Notes under the pieces: model-generated
The model's input: only the letters and a program-made list of their open reading frames with translations
Databases searched by the model: none
Told to the model about the DNA's origin: nothing
Shown here: positions 1 through 7,179 of the stretch, piece by piece
Layout of the letters: each line of letters begins with the position of its first letter
Numbering within the stretch: the first letter of the stretch is position 1
Position numbers and translations under genes: made by a program
Source: Clostridiales bacterium
Lineage (GTDB): Bacteria > Bacillota > Clostridia > Lachnospirales > Lachnospiraceae
Direction of reading: 5' to 3'
Length of the DNA stretch: 64,000 bases
Assembly: GCA_018372435.1 (NCBI GenBank)
Contig: JAHAJA010000001.1
Coordinates: 310,001-374,000, forward strand

Positions 1-1380
1 AGTAAAATTACAAAAAAGTTAGAAACTAAAAAAAATTTAGGTGGGCATAAAAATAGAACATCACTTAAAAGATTACGTATTGAAGGTTTATTTGGTAAAT
101 ATAATTATGATATTGATTTTAAGAATGATATAAATATCTGGATTTCCGAAAATGGTGTAGGAAAAACTACTATACTAAATATAATTATTGCATTATTAAA
201 TGGTGATAAAAAAACATTAGCTGAAATTGATTTTCATAAAATACATATTTTTATAGAAAATAAATTGTATACAATTGATAAGACAAGTATAAAAAATAAT
301 GATTTAGAAACAAAGTATGTAGATAGATTCTTTGAAGAATTAAAAGATTATTTGCCTTTGATATATTACCGGAAAATAATCAGTCAGTATAGAAATCAAG
401 GAAGAATAGATTTTGATTATATAGAGGATATCTTACATAGAAATATATATAGGGAAGCAAATAAGAATATACATGCAAAAAAACTTATCTATATGTTGCA
501 TGAATTACGTGATATGCAACTTAACAATTTTTCTAAGATATTATTTGATATAGAAAGAAAAGTTATAGAAGAGCCATTATTTTATTCAACATACAGACGA
601 ATTGAAGTTTCTTTAGATAAAGTCATCTTAAACAATTCATCTAGAAATACTAGTGAATTAACAAAATACATTGGGTTTGGAATGGAGGACGTTAAAAAGA
701 GGATAAAAGATTTATTAGATAAGATGGGGAAGGATGCAAATAATTCTTATATAGAAATGAATGGTTCAATTATAAGTGATTTATTAAAAGGATCTAGCAT
801 TACAGAACTAACAAAGAATATACCACAAATTAATAGACATAAAGTGGAAGTAGTTATTAAAAGAATTGGTGAAGAACGAATAGAAAACATTGAAAGATTA
901 AAAGAATTTGTAAATGGAAATACAGACAATCCCAATGAAGAATTTTTAAAATTTTATTTGGATAAGCTTGTTGAAATTTATGATAGTCAAAAAGCTATAG
1001 ATGATAAATTAAGTAACTTTGCAAGTGTTTGTACAAAGTATTTAACAAATAAAAAAATAGTGTACGATGAAGCAATGCTGTCGTTAGATATATTTGATGA
1101 TGATAATATGAAAATAGATTTTGAAAACTTATCATCAGGAGAAAAACAGATTGTTTCTATCTTTTCAAAAGTATACTTAGATATTACAACATCCTGCATA
1201 TTTGTTATAGATGAGCCAGAAATATCCTTATCTATAGAGTGGCAAAAAGAGTTTTTGGTGGATATATATAATTCGGGCAAAGTTGGATTGCTTATTGCAA
1301 CAACTCATTCTCCGTTTATATTTAAAAATGAATTAAGAAATTATACACTAGAAATTGATATGTATAAAGAGGAGAAATAA
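1..1380 (+). CDS. ABC/OLD-type ATPase, PARIS AriA-like (5' partial)
   Basis: The frame is open from the first base, so the gene starts before the window; 459 residues are visible. A P-loop (ISENGVGKTT, visible residues 48-57), an ABC signature-like LSSGEKQ (about 377), a Walker B (FVIDEPE, about 401) and an H-loop (TTHSP, about 434) identify an AAA_15/SMC-like ABC ATPase with a helical insertion between the P-loop and signature. The sequence just before the P-loop looks like a normal family N-terminus, so few residues are missing. The stop abuts the ATG of a DUF4435 gene. That order and these sizes match AriA of PARIS anti-phage systems, in which the ATPase scaffold holds the AriB toxin until a phage trigger is sensed. 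The family is clear; the PARIS assignment is inference. Confidence 0.8.
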   Translation, partial: SKITKKLETKKNLGGHKNRTSLKRLRIEGLFGKYNYDIDFKNDINIWISENGVGKTTILNIIIALLNGDKKTLAEIDFHKIHIFIENKLYTIDKTSIKNNDLETKYVDRFFEELKDYLPLIYYRKIISQYRNQGRIDFDYIEDILHRNIYREANKNIHAKKLIYMLHELRDMQLNNFSKILFDIERKVIEEPLFYSTYRRIEVSLDKVILNNSSRNTSELTKYIGFGMEDVKKRIKDLLDKMGKDANNSYIEMNGSIISDLLKGSSITELTKNIPQINRHKVEVVIKRIGEERIENIERLKEFVNGNTDNPNEEFLKFYLDKLVEIYDSQKAIDDKLSNFASVCTKYLTNKKIVYDEAMLSLDIFDDDNMKIDFENLSSGEKQIVSIFSKVYLDITTSCIFVIDEPEISLSIEWQKEFLVDIYNSGKVGLLIATTHSPFIFKNELRNYTLEIDMYKEEK

Positions 1381-2301
1381 ATGGGAAGATTACAACTGAT
1401 GGAAGAAGAATGTGATTGTATAGAGGTAATTTTTCAAGATTATGTTCAAAGTAGAAAAACACATAAAAATTTTCTTTTCTTTGAGGGAAAAGATGATTTT
1501 AAATATTATTGGTGTAGGATTTCTCCTTTTATAGGAAATCAAAAATATAAAAAATATATTTGTAACTGCAAAAATAATGTTATTAGTATTTATGACATGA
1601 TAAAAAATAAAACGAAAATTAATGAGGAAGAAAAACTCCTATATTTTGTTGATAGAGATTTTGATAAAGAACTTAATTTACCTGAAGATATATTTATAAC
1701 ACCTACATATGCAATAGAAAACTTTTATATATCAGATAATGCATTAAAAAATATGTTAATTGGTGAATTGGGATTATCAGGTGAAAGCAATGATGATGAT
1801 GATAAACATGATTTGGAAATTGCATTTAAATATTTAATAGATAATAGGAATAAAATAATAGAACAAATATTATATGTAAATGCATGGTATTCTATACAGT
1901 ACAGATTGACCGATTTAGAGCAATGTCCAAAGTTGACAGCAATAAAAAATTATGAGGCAATAAAAAATATTAAGAGTAAAGAGGAATTGGAAAGTTTAGT
2001 ACCTAATTCTGTTTCTGTTTCTGATGAAATGATGACGGAAGAAATTAAATATTTAAGGGAAAATCCTGTAGTTAGACTAAGAGGAAAATATTTTGAACAG
2101 ACGATACCATATTATATTAGAAAAGTATTTGAAGATTCAAACAAAAAGAAGAATAGAACAATGTTAAAAAAACGAAGAAAAGTAAATATAAATATTGGAG
2201 AGGATAATATGGTATGTATTTTATCTAATTATGCTGATGTGCCAAATGAGTTAATTACTTACTTACAAAATAAATTTCTAAGAAAAGAAAAATGTGCCTA
2301 A
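1381..2301 (+). CDS. DUF4435 TOPRIM-like nuclease, PARIS AriB-like
   Basis: This 306-residue protein starts at the base after the stop of the upstream ATPase, so the two are co-translated. It has the TOPRIM acidic pattern: FFEGKDD (Glu35) after a first strand, then FVDRDFD (Asp91, Asp93, Asp95), followed by the YAIENFYI stretch typical of DUF4435. In PARIS, AriB is a DUF4435 TOPRIM ribonuclease of about 300 residues released from AriA, which cleaves tRNA and halts growth; the length, order and motifs agree. Other ATPase-DUF4435 pairs outside PARIS exist, so the target and trigger here are not established. The very AT-rich base composition fits a transferred defence gene. Confidence 0.75.
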   Translation: MGRLQLMEEECDCIEVIFQDYVQSRKTHKNFLFFEGKDDFKYYWCRISPFIGNQKYKKYICNCKNNVISIYDMIKNKTKINEEEKLLYFVDRDFDKELNLPEDIFITPTYAIENFYISDNALKNMLIGELGLSGESNDDDDKHDLEIAFKYLIDNRNKIIEQILYVNAWYSIQYRLTDLEQCPKLTAIKNYEAIKNIKSKEELESLVPNSVSVSDEMMTEEIKYLRENPVVRLRGKYFEQTIPYYIRKVFEDSNKKKNRTMLKKRRKVNINIGEDNMVCILSNYADVPNELITYLQNKFLRKEKCA

Positions 2302-2545
2302 TTGATTATGTTTTTTAAATGTTTTGGCATTGATATGGCATTAAAAAATTCCAATTTATTTTTATTAGTGTTTTTTAAAAATAATATAATTAATATAATT
2401 TCTTAATAGCAGTCTGTTGTAAGGGGATTTATAATTGTTGAACTGAGTTTGAATAATGGATTAAAAACCTCGGCTGCCCGATTTGATGTGACCCCCATAA
2501 GTTAGACTTTATAGCGTAGTAGTTTTTAACTGCTACGCTATTACT

Positions 2546-3472
2546 TTATGCAGCCAAGAGGTTGAGTCTATATTCTACTGGACTCATCCATCCTAGTTTC
2601 TCTTTAATTCTTTTTTCATTGTAATATTTTATGTATTTTTCCATAGCTATCTTGAGTTCTTCATAGCTATAATAGGTCACACCATAGTACATTTCCTGTT
2701 TCATAATTCCAAAGAAGTTTTCCATAACGGAGTTGTCGTGACAATTTCCTTTCCTAGACATACTTTGAAAAATCTTTTTTTCTTTAAGCCTATGGACATA
2801 AACATTCATTTGATAAGCCCAGCCTTGATCTGAATGGAATGTACGTCTGTATTTACAATCACTTGTGATTTCTATGGCTTCATTTAAGGCTTTCATTATG
2901 TTCTCAGCAGATGGTCGCCTAGAGATGCCATAACTAATTATTTCTCTATTACACAGATCCATAAATGGATCTAGATAAAGCTTTTTAATTATCATTCTTC
3001 CTTTTTCATCTATTTCATAATACTTAAACTCAGATGTATCTGTTGTAATCTTCTGATGTGGAATATGGGTCTCAAAACGTCTATGAATTCTGTTAGAAGC
3101 AACCTTTCCAACCCTACCCTTATATGAGCTATATTTGCGGCTTTTCCTAGTAAATGAAGCAACTTGAAGTCCTAGTAGCTGCATAATTCGTTGAACACAT
3201 TTCTTATTTACAACCAAACCTTGTTTTCTTAATTCTCCATAAATACGTCGATATCCGAAATCCTTATGATTCTTTCGTATTTCAAGAATCTTTTCTTCTA
3301 GTTCCTTGTTTGGATTTTCTTTATCAAAACGCTTCTGCCAATAAATATAAGTTGCTTTGGGAAAACCTGTGATTGCGAGAATATCTTTTAGTTTGAAGGA
3401 TCCTCGGAGGCTGTGAATGATTCTCGCTTTTTGTTCTGAGGTGTTCGCTCTAAACGCAGCCTCCTCAGTTCT
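2546..3472 (-). CDS. IS3-family transposase OrfB (DDE integrase), made by -1 frameshift
   Basis: The OrfB frame lies -1 relative to OrfA and has no ribosome site of its own, so it is expected as an OrfAB fusion. It contains an HTH_21-like region (KDFGYRRIYGEL) and an rve integrase core with DDE residues in TTDTSEFKYY, HSDQGWAYQ and NSVMENFFGIMKQE, followed by the typical IS3 tail (YYNEKRIKEKLGWMSPVEYR). All three acidic residues are present and the frame is uninterrupted, so the element may be active. The start given is the frameshift point, not an independent start codon. Confidence 0.85.
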   Translation of the reverse strand, partial: RTEEAAFRANTSEQKARIIHSLRGSFKLKDILAITGFPKATYIYWQKRFDKENPNKELEEKILEIRKNHKDFGYRRIYGELRKQGLVVNKKCVQRIMQLLGLQVASFTRKSRKYSSYKGRVGKVASNRIHRRFETHIPHQKITTDTSEFKYYEIDEKGRMIIKKLYLDPFMDLCNREIISYGISRRPSAENIMKALNEAIEITSDCKYRRTFHSDQGWAYQMNVYVHRLKEKKIFQSMSRKGNCHDNSVMENFFGIMKQEMYYGVTYYSYEELKIAMEKYIKYYNEKRIKEKLGWMSPVEYRLNLLAA

Positions 3473-3954
3473 TTTAAATAGGCATTCTCTATTTTAAGTT
3501 TTAATAATTCATCTTCTAATTGTTTGATGTATTTTTCATTATTGTCGGATGTATCAGGTATATCCGGAGATATAGTTTTAGGTTTATCCATTGTTCGTCG
3601 CCGCCCTTTACTCTTTAATCTCAAAGCATCAGGACCAGCAATTCTATAATCATTAACCCATTTAGTAATCAATGGAGGATTATTGATTCCGACAGATAAA
3701 GCTAAATCCTGATATGAAACTTCTGTTGTTAGATATAATTCTACTACATGGAACTTAAATTCAAAAGAGTAACTTTTATTTTGCCTAGATTTCATTAATC
3801 CATCATTTCCAAACGATTTATATGCATTTACCCATTTCCTAATATCTTTTCCTGGAGGAATCCCATATTTTTTTGATAGATTTGCGTAGCTACCTTCTCC
3901 GTTTAAATAGGCATGGACGACTTGTTTCTTAAATTCAAAACTATATTTTGCCAT
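3388..3954 (-). CDS. IS3-family transposase OrfA
   Basis: 188-residue helix-turn-helix protein of the IS element. It carries two related helix-turn-helix segments (beginning YSFEFKKQVVHAYL and YSFEFKFHVVELYL) and a C-terminal coiled coil rich in Glu, Lys and Leu (KQLEDELLKLKIENAYLKEL) of the kind that mediates OrfA/OrfAB oligomerisation. The start is the ATG at 3954, preceded by GGAGG; an upstream in-frame start would lack a ribosome site. OrfA binds the element's inverted repeats and moderates transposition. The coding frame overlaps OrfB through a frameshift site near its end. Confidence 0.85.
   Translation of the reverse strand: MAKYSFEFKKQVVHAYLNGEGSYANLSKKYGIPPGKDIRKWVNAYKSFGNDGLMKSRQNKSYSFEFKFHVVELYLTTEVSYQDLALSVGINNPPLITKWVNDYRIAGPDALRLKSKGRRRTMDKPKTISPDIPDTSDNNEKYIKQLEDELLKLKIENAYLKELRRLRLERTPQNKKRESFTASEDPSN
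3472..3478 (-). other. Programmed -1 frameshift heptamer
   Basis: On the minus strand the heptamer T TTA AAA lies exactly in the OrfA frame (X XXY YYZ form). Slippage by -1 continues into the OrfB frame (Lys-Arg-Thr-Glu-Glu). This is the usual IS3 arrangement for OrfAB synthesis. Confidence 0.7.
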
Positions 3955-4096
3955 AAAAATGACCTCCAACAAATTAGATTTTTTAGGTCTAACTTATGGG
4001 GGTCAGTTCAATTTATGCGGGTTTATGAGGTTTCTTTTTGGCTTTTGGTTCTGTTTTTAAAAAGTATTGTAAAAGTGGATGACTTATTTTATACAG

Positions 4097-4372
4097 TTAC
4101 AATACATAGAGAACACTGCTTACATTTGCGGGAATTGCAACTGGCAATGTGATTAATCCGCCCAGTCCAGTAATAAACCCAGATGTTCCACATTTGGCAA
4201 TTTGGTATTTTGTTAGTTCTTTTGCAGCTTTTTCTGGAGAGTTATTTTGGATTAAATAGTCATTTGCAAGTGACTCAACAGGTTTACTGACTTTCGGTAC
4301 GCCATTTAGTACCTTTGTGTAGAGTTCGTCAAGAATTGTTACCATTTGTGTTTCGTTTAACTTTGTTTTCAT
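4097..4372 (-). pseudogene. EcsC-family protein, truncated 5' fragment
   Basis: 91 codons encode the N-terminus of an EcsC-family protein, recognisable by the glycine-rich membrane segment KCGTSGFITGLGGLITLPVA followed by NVSSVLYV. Family members are usually about 230-260 residues, but this frame stops immediately after that point, about 100 bp before the IS3 element end. The rest of the gene is absent. The ATG is preceded by a GGGAGG-like site. It is most simply read as a gene cut by the rearrangement that also removed the IS target duplication. Confidence 0.65.
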
Positions 4373-4811
4373 AAAGGTGTATAGCCTCCCATAAGTGTAG
4401 TTGTTTTAAAAAAAGAAGATGTAACTTTTGTGAATTGCAAGCTAAATCTATTATGGCAGCATCTTCACAGTAATTCCAGCAGTTTCTTTCTTTACAACTA
4501 TATTAAATCCATTATATGATTCTTGACTTAATAGTAGGGGTGATATATAGGAAGTAATATACTATAATTGACTGTATCATAAATAGAAAAACACAGGAAT
4601 GTTATGTTTGGTTGTAACATTCCTTGTGGGAGAAATTAAGTATTTTCTTTGGTGGAATATTTTATATACCGCTCTAAATTGTGAAAGAGATAACTTTACT
4701 AAGACTTGTATGCTCTATATGAAACAATACAAGGAAAAGAAGGTAAGAGTATTCGAATATGTGCAAAGTTTTAACCTAGAGGATAAAAAAAGTGGTCTAA
4801 AACCTGAAAAA
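4373..4811. other. Intergenic stretch with one hairpin and no convincing gene
   Basis: A hairpin lies at 4592-4628 (CACAGGAATGTTA pairing with TAACATTCCTTGTG, one bulge) and has no U-tract. A 74-codon plus-strand frame (4599-4823) starts inside this hairpin, has no ribosome site and resembles nothing known, so it is not called. Confidence 0.4.
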
Positions 4812-4850
4812 GCACCTGTATAGCGAATAAAAAGGCTATGCAGGTGTTTT
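4812..4850. terminator. Bidirectional intrinsic terminator
   Basis: CACCTGTATAGC pairs with GCTATGCAGGTG, with flanking A-runs on the left and TTTTTCT on the right. It serves the minus-strand gene that ends at 4852 and would also stop plus-strand transcripts. Confidence 0.7.
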
Positions 4851-4851
4851 T

Positions 4852-5412
4852 CTAATCAAATAACAGTTGTAGAAGTTTTGAACATGATTGAAAACCATAT
4901 GCAAAGGAATCAGCCATACTATATCCGATTCCCTCTAATCGTTTGGCTGAAAGCTCTCTGAATTTGATTACCTGTTCAGATGTGAGAGTAGAAGAAAATG
5001 CCTCTTCTTCTCGGTGAAATTCTTTCCAGAATTCCGATGTTTCTGTGGATTGATAACATTCGATAGATTGGTGATGAGCGTTGTAGAATTTAAGAATGTT
5101 TTTTACCTTGGTAGTAGTATTAGTGTCATTAACAGGAATGATAGTTCCTAATTTTTGCCCATCAATTAAACCTGCTAAATAATTTAGTGTGTTGTATTTC
5201 GTATGAAAGGAATCGTTTAATGAAAGATAGAAGTCAATAAAGGCTTTTTGCTCATCAGAAAGATTAAGAGAAAGATATTTTTCTTCAACATGATCCAGTT
5301 CAGTAGTGAGTAACTGATAGTGTTGATCCTTTTCGACTAAATCAAATAAGGTTTTTTCTTTAATCTTATTAAGTTTGCAGTTAAATTTTTCATTGAGCAA
5401 TTCGTTGTACAT
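4852..5412 (-). CDS. Hypothetical protein, divergent partner of XRE regulator
   Basis: 186-residue soluble, mostly helical protein, not recognised. The chosen start (ATG at 5412, MYNELLNEKF) has AGGAGA just upstream; a longer frame to 5517 would run through the promoter and an operator. The middle (LSDEQKAFIDFYLSLNDSFH) and the C-terminus are predicted helices with no catalytic motif visible. It is divergently transcribed from a small XRE-type regulator, and the shared spacer carries two matching palindromes, so it is probably that regulator's target. It could be a phage-derived or toxin-antitoxin-type accessory protein. Confidence 0.55.
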   Translation of the reverse strand: MYNELLNEKFNCKLNKIKEKTLFDLVEKDQHYQLLTTELDHVEEKYLSLNLSDEQKAFIDFYLSLNDSFHTKYNTLNYLAGLIDGQKLGTIIPVNDTNTTTKVKNILKFYNAHHQSIECYQSTETSEFWKEFHREEEAFSSTLTSEQVIKFRELSAKRLEGIGYSMADSFAYGFQSCSKLLQLLFD

Positions 5413-5458
5413 AAAAAATCTCCTTTCTAAGCATAAATATAATAAATTCAATAATGAT

Positions 5459-5530
5459 TGACATCTAGTGAGTGTCAAACTGGAATCTATTTTAACATAT
5501 AATCTTAATATTGACAATTACTAAATGTCA
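5459..5530. promoter_or_regulatory. Pair of TGACA-N9-TGTCA operators
   Basis: Two 19-bp palindromes, TGACATCTAGTGAGTGTCA (5459-5477) and TGACAATTACTAAATGTCA (5512-5530), share identical 5-bp arms and 9-bp spacers. Their centres are 53 bp apart, close to five helical turns. The first covers a minus-strand TTGACA for the leftward gene; the second overlaps the probable transcription start of the XRE gene, whose -10 is TATAAT at 5498-5503. They are probably the binding sites of the adjacent repressor. Confidence 0.55.
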
Positions 5531-5554
5531 AAAATGTTTGAATGGGGTGTTGAT

Positions 5555-5809
5555 GTGTATAAAAATCGTGCTGAAGATGGATTGAATAATATTTGTGGTA
5601 AGAAAATCAAAGAGATTAGGGAGTCACTTCCAGAAACGACATCACAAAAGAAGTTGGCAGATATGCTACAGATTGAAGGTTTAGACTTGGATAAGAATGC
5701 AATCCAAAGAATAGAGAGTGGTCAAAGATTTGTGACAGATATTGAACTTAAAGGACTTGCAAAAGTATTAAAAGTAGAATATAGAATTTTATTAGAGGAT
5801 GAGAGATAA
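5555..5809 (+). CDS. XRE-family helix-turn-helix regulator
   Basis: 84 residues, essentially one Cro/C1-type helix-turn-helix domain (GKKIKEIRE...TSQKKLADML...IQRIESGQR...LAKVLKVEYRILL). The GTG start at 5555 is chosen because GGGGTG lies 5 nt upstream; the upstream in-frame ATGs at 5525 and 5534 have no ribosome site and sit in an operator palindrome. It probably represses itself and the divergent gene at 4852-5412. Such stand-alone regulators are common in mobile islands. Confidence 0.7.
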   Translation: MYKNRAEDGLNNICGKKIKEIRESLPETTSQKKLADMLQIEGLDLDKNAIQRIESGQRFVTDIELKGLAKVLKVEYRILLEDER

Positions 5810-5982
5810 TATAGATTGGGATGTTATAACGAATGTTGGGGGATTTTAGAAATTTCAAAAAAATACTATATACGGTTGCCGAGTGGTTAAGATTGATGGT
5901 ATAGATGTCAATTTTCTTTCAGAATTAAAGGGCGAGGTTGTGAATTTCATATTATAGAAAAACAAATATCAGATAGAATTGA

Positions 5983-6327
5983 GAAAATATATCAAACTAC
6001 AAGCTTTACAAAATAACAATAGATAAAGAAATGCTTGGTACAATTGAGCTTATGAATATTGACAACAATGCTAGAACTGCCCAATTTGGACGTCTCTTAT
6101 TAAATCCCGTATCAACAGGAAAAGGGCACGGGACTAAAGATTTAAAGGAATTACTCACTGTTGTTTTCTGCGATTTTGGTTTTGAAAAAGTGGGATTAAC
6201 AGTATTTAATTTTAGTAAATCAGTACTTAGATGTTATGAGAAAGTAGGTTTCAAAACTATTGACGAAGAAATCCGTCCCAATGGTTGGATAGCTATTAAT
6301 ATGGAAAATTATAACGTCATAGTATAA
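5983..6327 (+). pseudogene. GNAT acetyltransferase remnant, N-terminus lost
   Basis: The reading frame gives the C-terminal two thirds of a PseH/RimJ-like GNAT domain: the GTIELMNID strand, the acetyl-CoA loop area NPVSTGKGHGTKDLKELL, and RCYEKVGFK. The beginning of the fold is missing; a stop lies in frame at 5980 and there is no ribosome site before the first ATG at 6031. The family is about 160-190 residues and this piece has about 115. Upstream sequence (5810-5980) holds only short broken frames. Confidence 0.6.
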
Positions 6328-6747
6328 GTGAAATTAACATATAATTACAAATAACACTTTGCAGAGCTGAATAATATAACTAAACAGGTAAAGCTAGATG
6401 ATGTATTCTTGGCTCTATTTTGGCTCAAATAATTTTGAATGAGAAAAAAGAATTAAGAAAAATAGAGAATATGAAGATGAAAGAATACAAAAGTGTACTG
6501 AGAATAATGCTGATTACATAATCCGCACCCGAGTTTGAATAGGAGATAAACGCCTGAAATCGTTGATTTTACTGTATTTCTAAAACTCGTGGTTGCAAAT
6601 TGGTTGCAAAAAACGTTGCCAATTTGTTTCCTGTACAATTTGAATATGTATAATATGAATGCTGCAGAGTAAAATCTACGGCATTTGCTTTTTTTCTATA
6701 TATTTTTCCTATCTATATAATCTGTCAAGGACGGTGATAAAATGTAA
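6328..6747. other. Gene-free relic region
   Basis: No credible gene. It contains an inverted repeat (ACCCGAGTTT near 6533, AAAACTCGTGGT near 6583) followed by a doubled GGTTGCAAA motif, a pattern that would fit an old recombination site, but no recombinase is present in the window. A short hairpin with a T-run lies near 6660-6695. Confidence 0.3.
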
Positions 6748-6927
6748 GAAAATAGAGGTTACTGGAAGACTTCGCTTACTTACCTCGAATGTGAACATTT
6801 AAACGGAGTTGAAGATAACGAGACTAATATAGGTATGCCACATAAGATTAGATACTTATCCATGGGTAATGCATTGGTAGTTCCTCTAATAACCACGCTT
6901 GGTGATAGGATTATAGATATTAGATAA
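6748..6927 (+). pseudogene. C-terminal remnant of a DNA cytosine-5 methyltransferase
   Basis: About 59 codons end in HKIRYLSMGNALVVPLIT and GDRIIDI before TAA. The SMGNALVVP stretch is motif X of phage-type m5C methyltransferases, in a form different from motif X of the intact enzyme at 9759-11078. The frame is closed by a TAA at 6745 and no catalytic motifs precede it, so only the tail survives. A terminator follows directly. It indicates an earlier modification gene in the same island. Confidence 0.55.
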
Positions 6928-6966
6928 AAGAAAGCTGTAACCTTAGAAATGGTTGTAGCTTTCTTT
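6928..6966 (+). terminator. Intrinsic terminator after the methyltransferase relic
   Basis: AAAGAAAGCTGTAACC pairs with GGTTGTAGCTTTCTTT (one mismatch, 8-nt loop), ending in a T-rich tract. It insulates the downstream DUF262 promoter. Confidence 0.7.
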
Positions 6967-6991
6967 TGCAATTTTTAGAATAAAAAATTAA

Positions 6992-7104
6992 TAGCAGCTA
7001 AAAAATATTGAAGATTTAAGCTTGATAATTATTTTATAATTAGTAGCAGCTACTAATAAAAACGCATTAATACAGCTGGAATTAATAATATATAGTAGCA
7101 GCTA
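6992..7104. repeat. Three TAGCAGCTA sites at exactly 52-bp spacing
   Basis: TAGCAGCTA occurs at 6992-7000, 7044-7052 and 7096-7104, each start exactly 52 bp from the next. The middle site extends to the palindrome TAGTAGCAGCTACTA (7041-7055) and the last to TAGTAGCAGCTA. The sequences between them are not obviously repeated. Fifty-two bp is five turns of B-DNA, so bound proteins would sit on one face. The last copy ends 11 bp before the -35 box of the DUF262 promoter. Confidence 0.7.
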
Positions 7105-7115
7105 AAATATATAGC

Positions 7116-7147
7116 TTGACCAATATGAATTTATGTATTATATTGGT
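7116..7147 (+). promoter_or_regulatory. Promoter and operator of the DUF262 gene
   Basis: TTGACC (7116-7121), a 17-bp spacer and TATATT (7139-7144) form a good sigma-A promoter. An inverted repeat, ACCAATAT (7119-7126) and ATATTGGT (7140-7147), spans the same bases and could be an operator. Confidence 0.65.
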
Positions 7148-7179
7148 AATATATTAAATAACATGAATAGGAGAATCTT

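Larger units (their letters stand above)
2489..4005 (-). mobile_element. IS3-family insertion sequence (IS150-like), intact
   Basis: Perfect 19-bp terminal inverted repeats (TGACCCCCATAAGTTAGAC at 2489-2507, its complement at 3987-4005) bound a 1517-bp element with TG...CA ends. Inside, on the minus strand, are a helix-turn-helix OrfA and a DDE integrase OrfB in the -1 frame, the standard IS3 layout. No 3-5 bp target duplication is visible: the left flank ends in gatg and the right flank begins gttc. This suggests a rearrangement at one side after insertion. The element lies next to a truncated EcsC gene. Confidence 0.9.

Noticed and set aside
4599..4823. 74-codon plus-strand reading frame
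   Set aside because: No ribosome site, starts inside a hairpin, composition like spacer, no recognisable motif.
6530..6605. Possible recombinase core or att site (ACCCGAGTTT inverted pair, GGTTGCAAA doublet)
   Set aside because: No integrase in the window and no matching site at the other end of the island was found.
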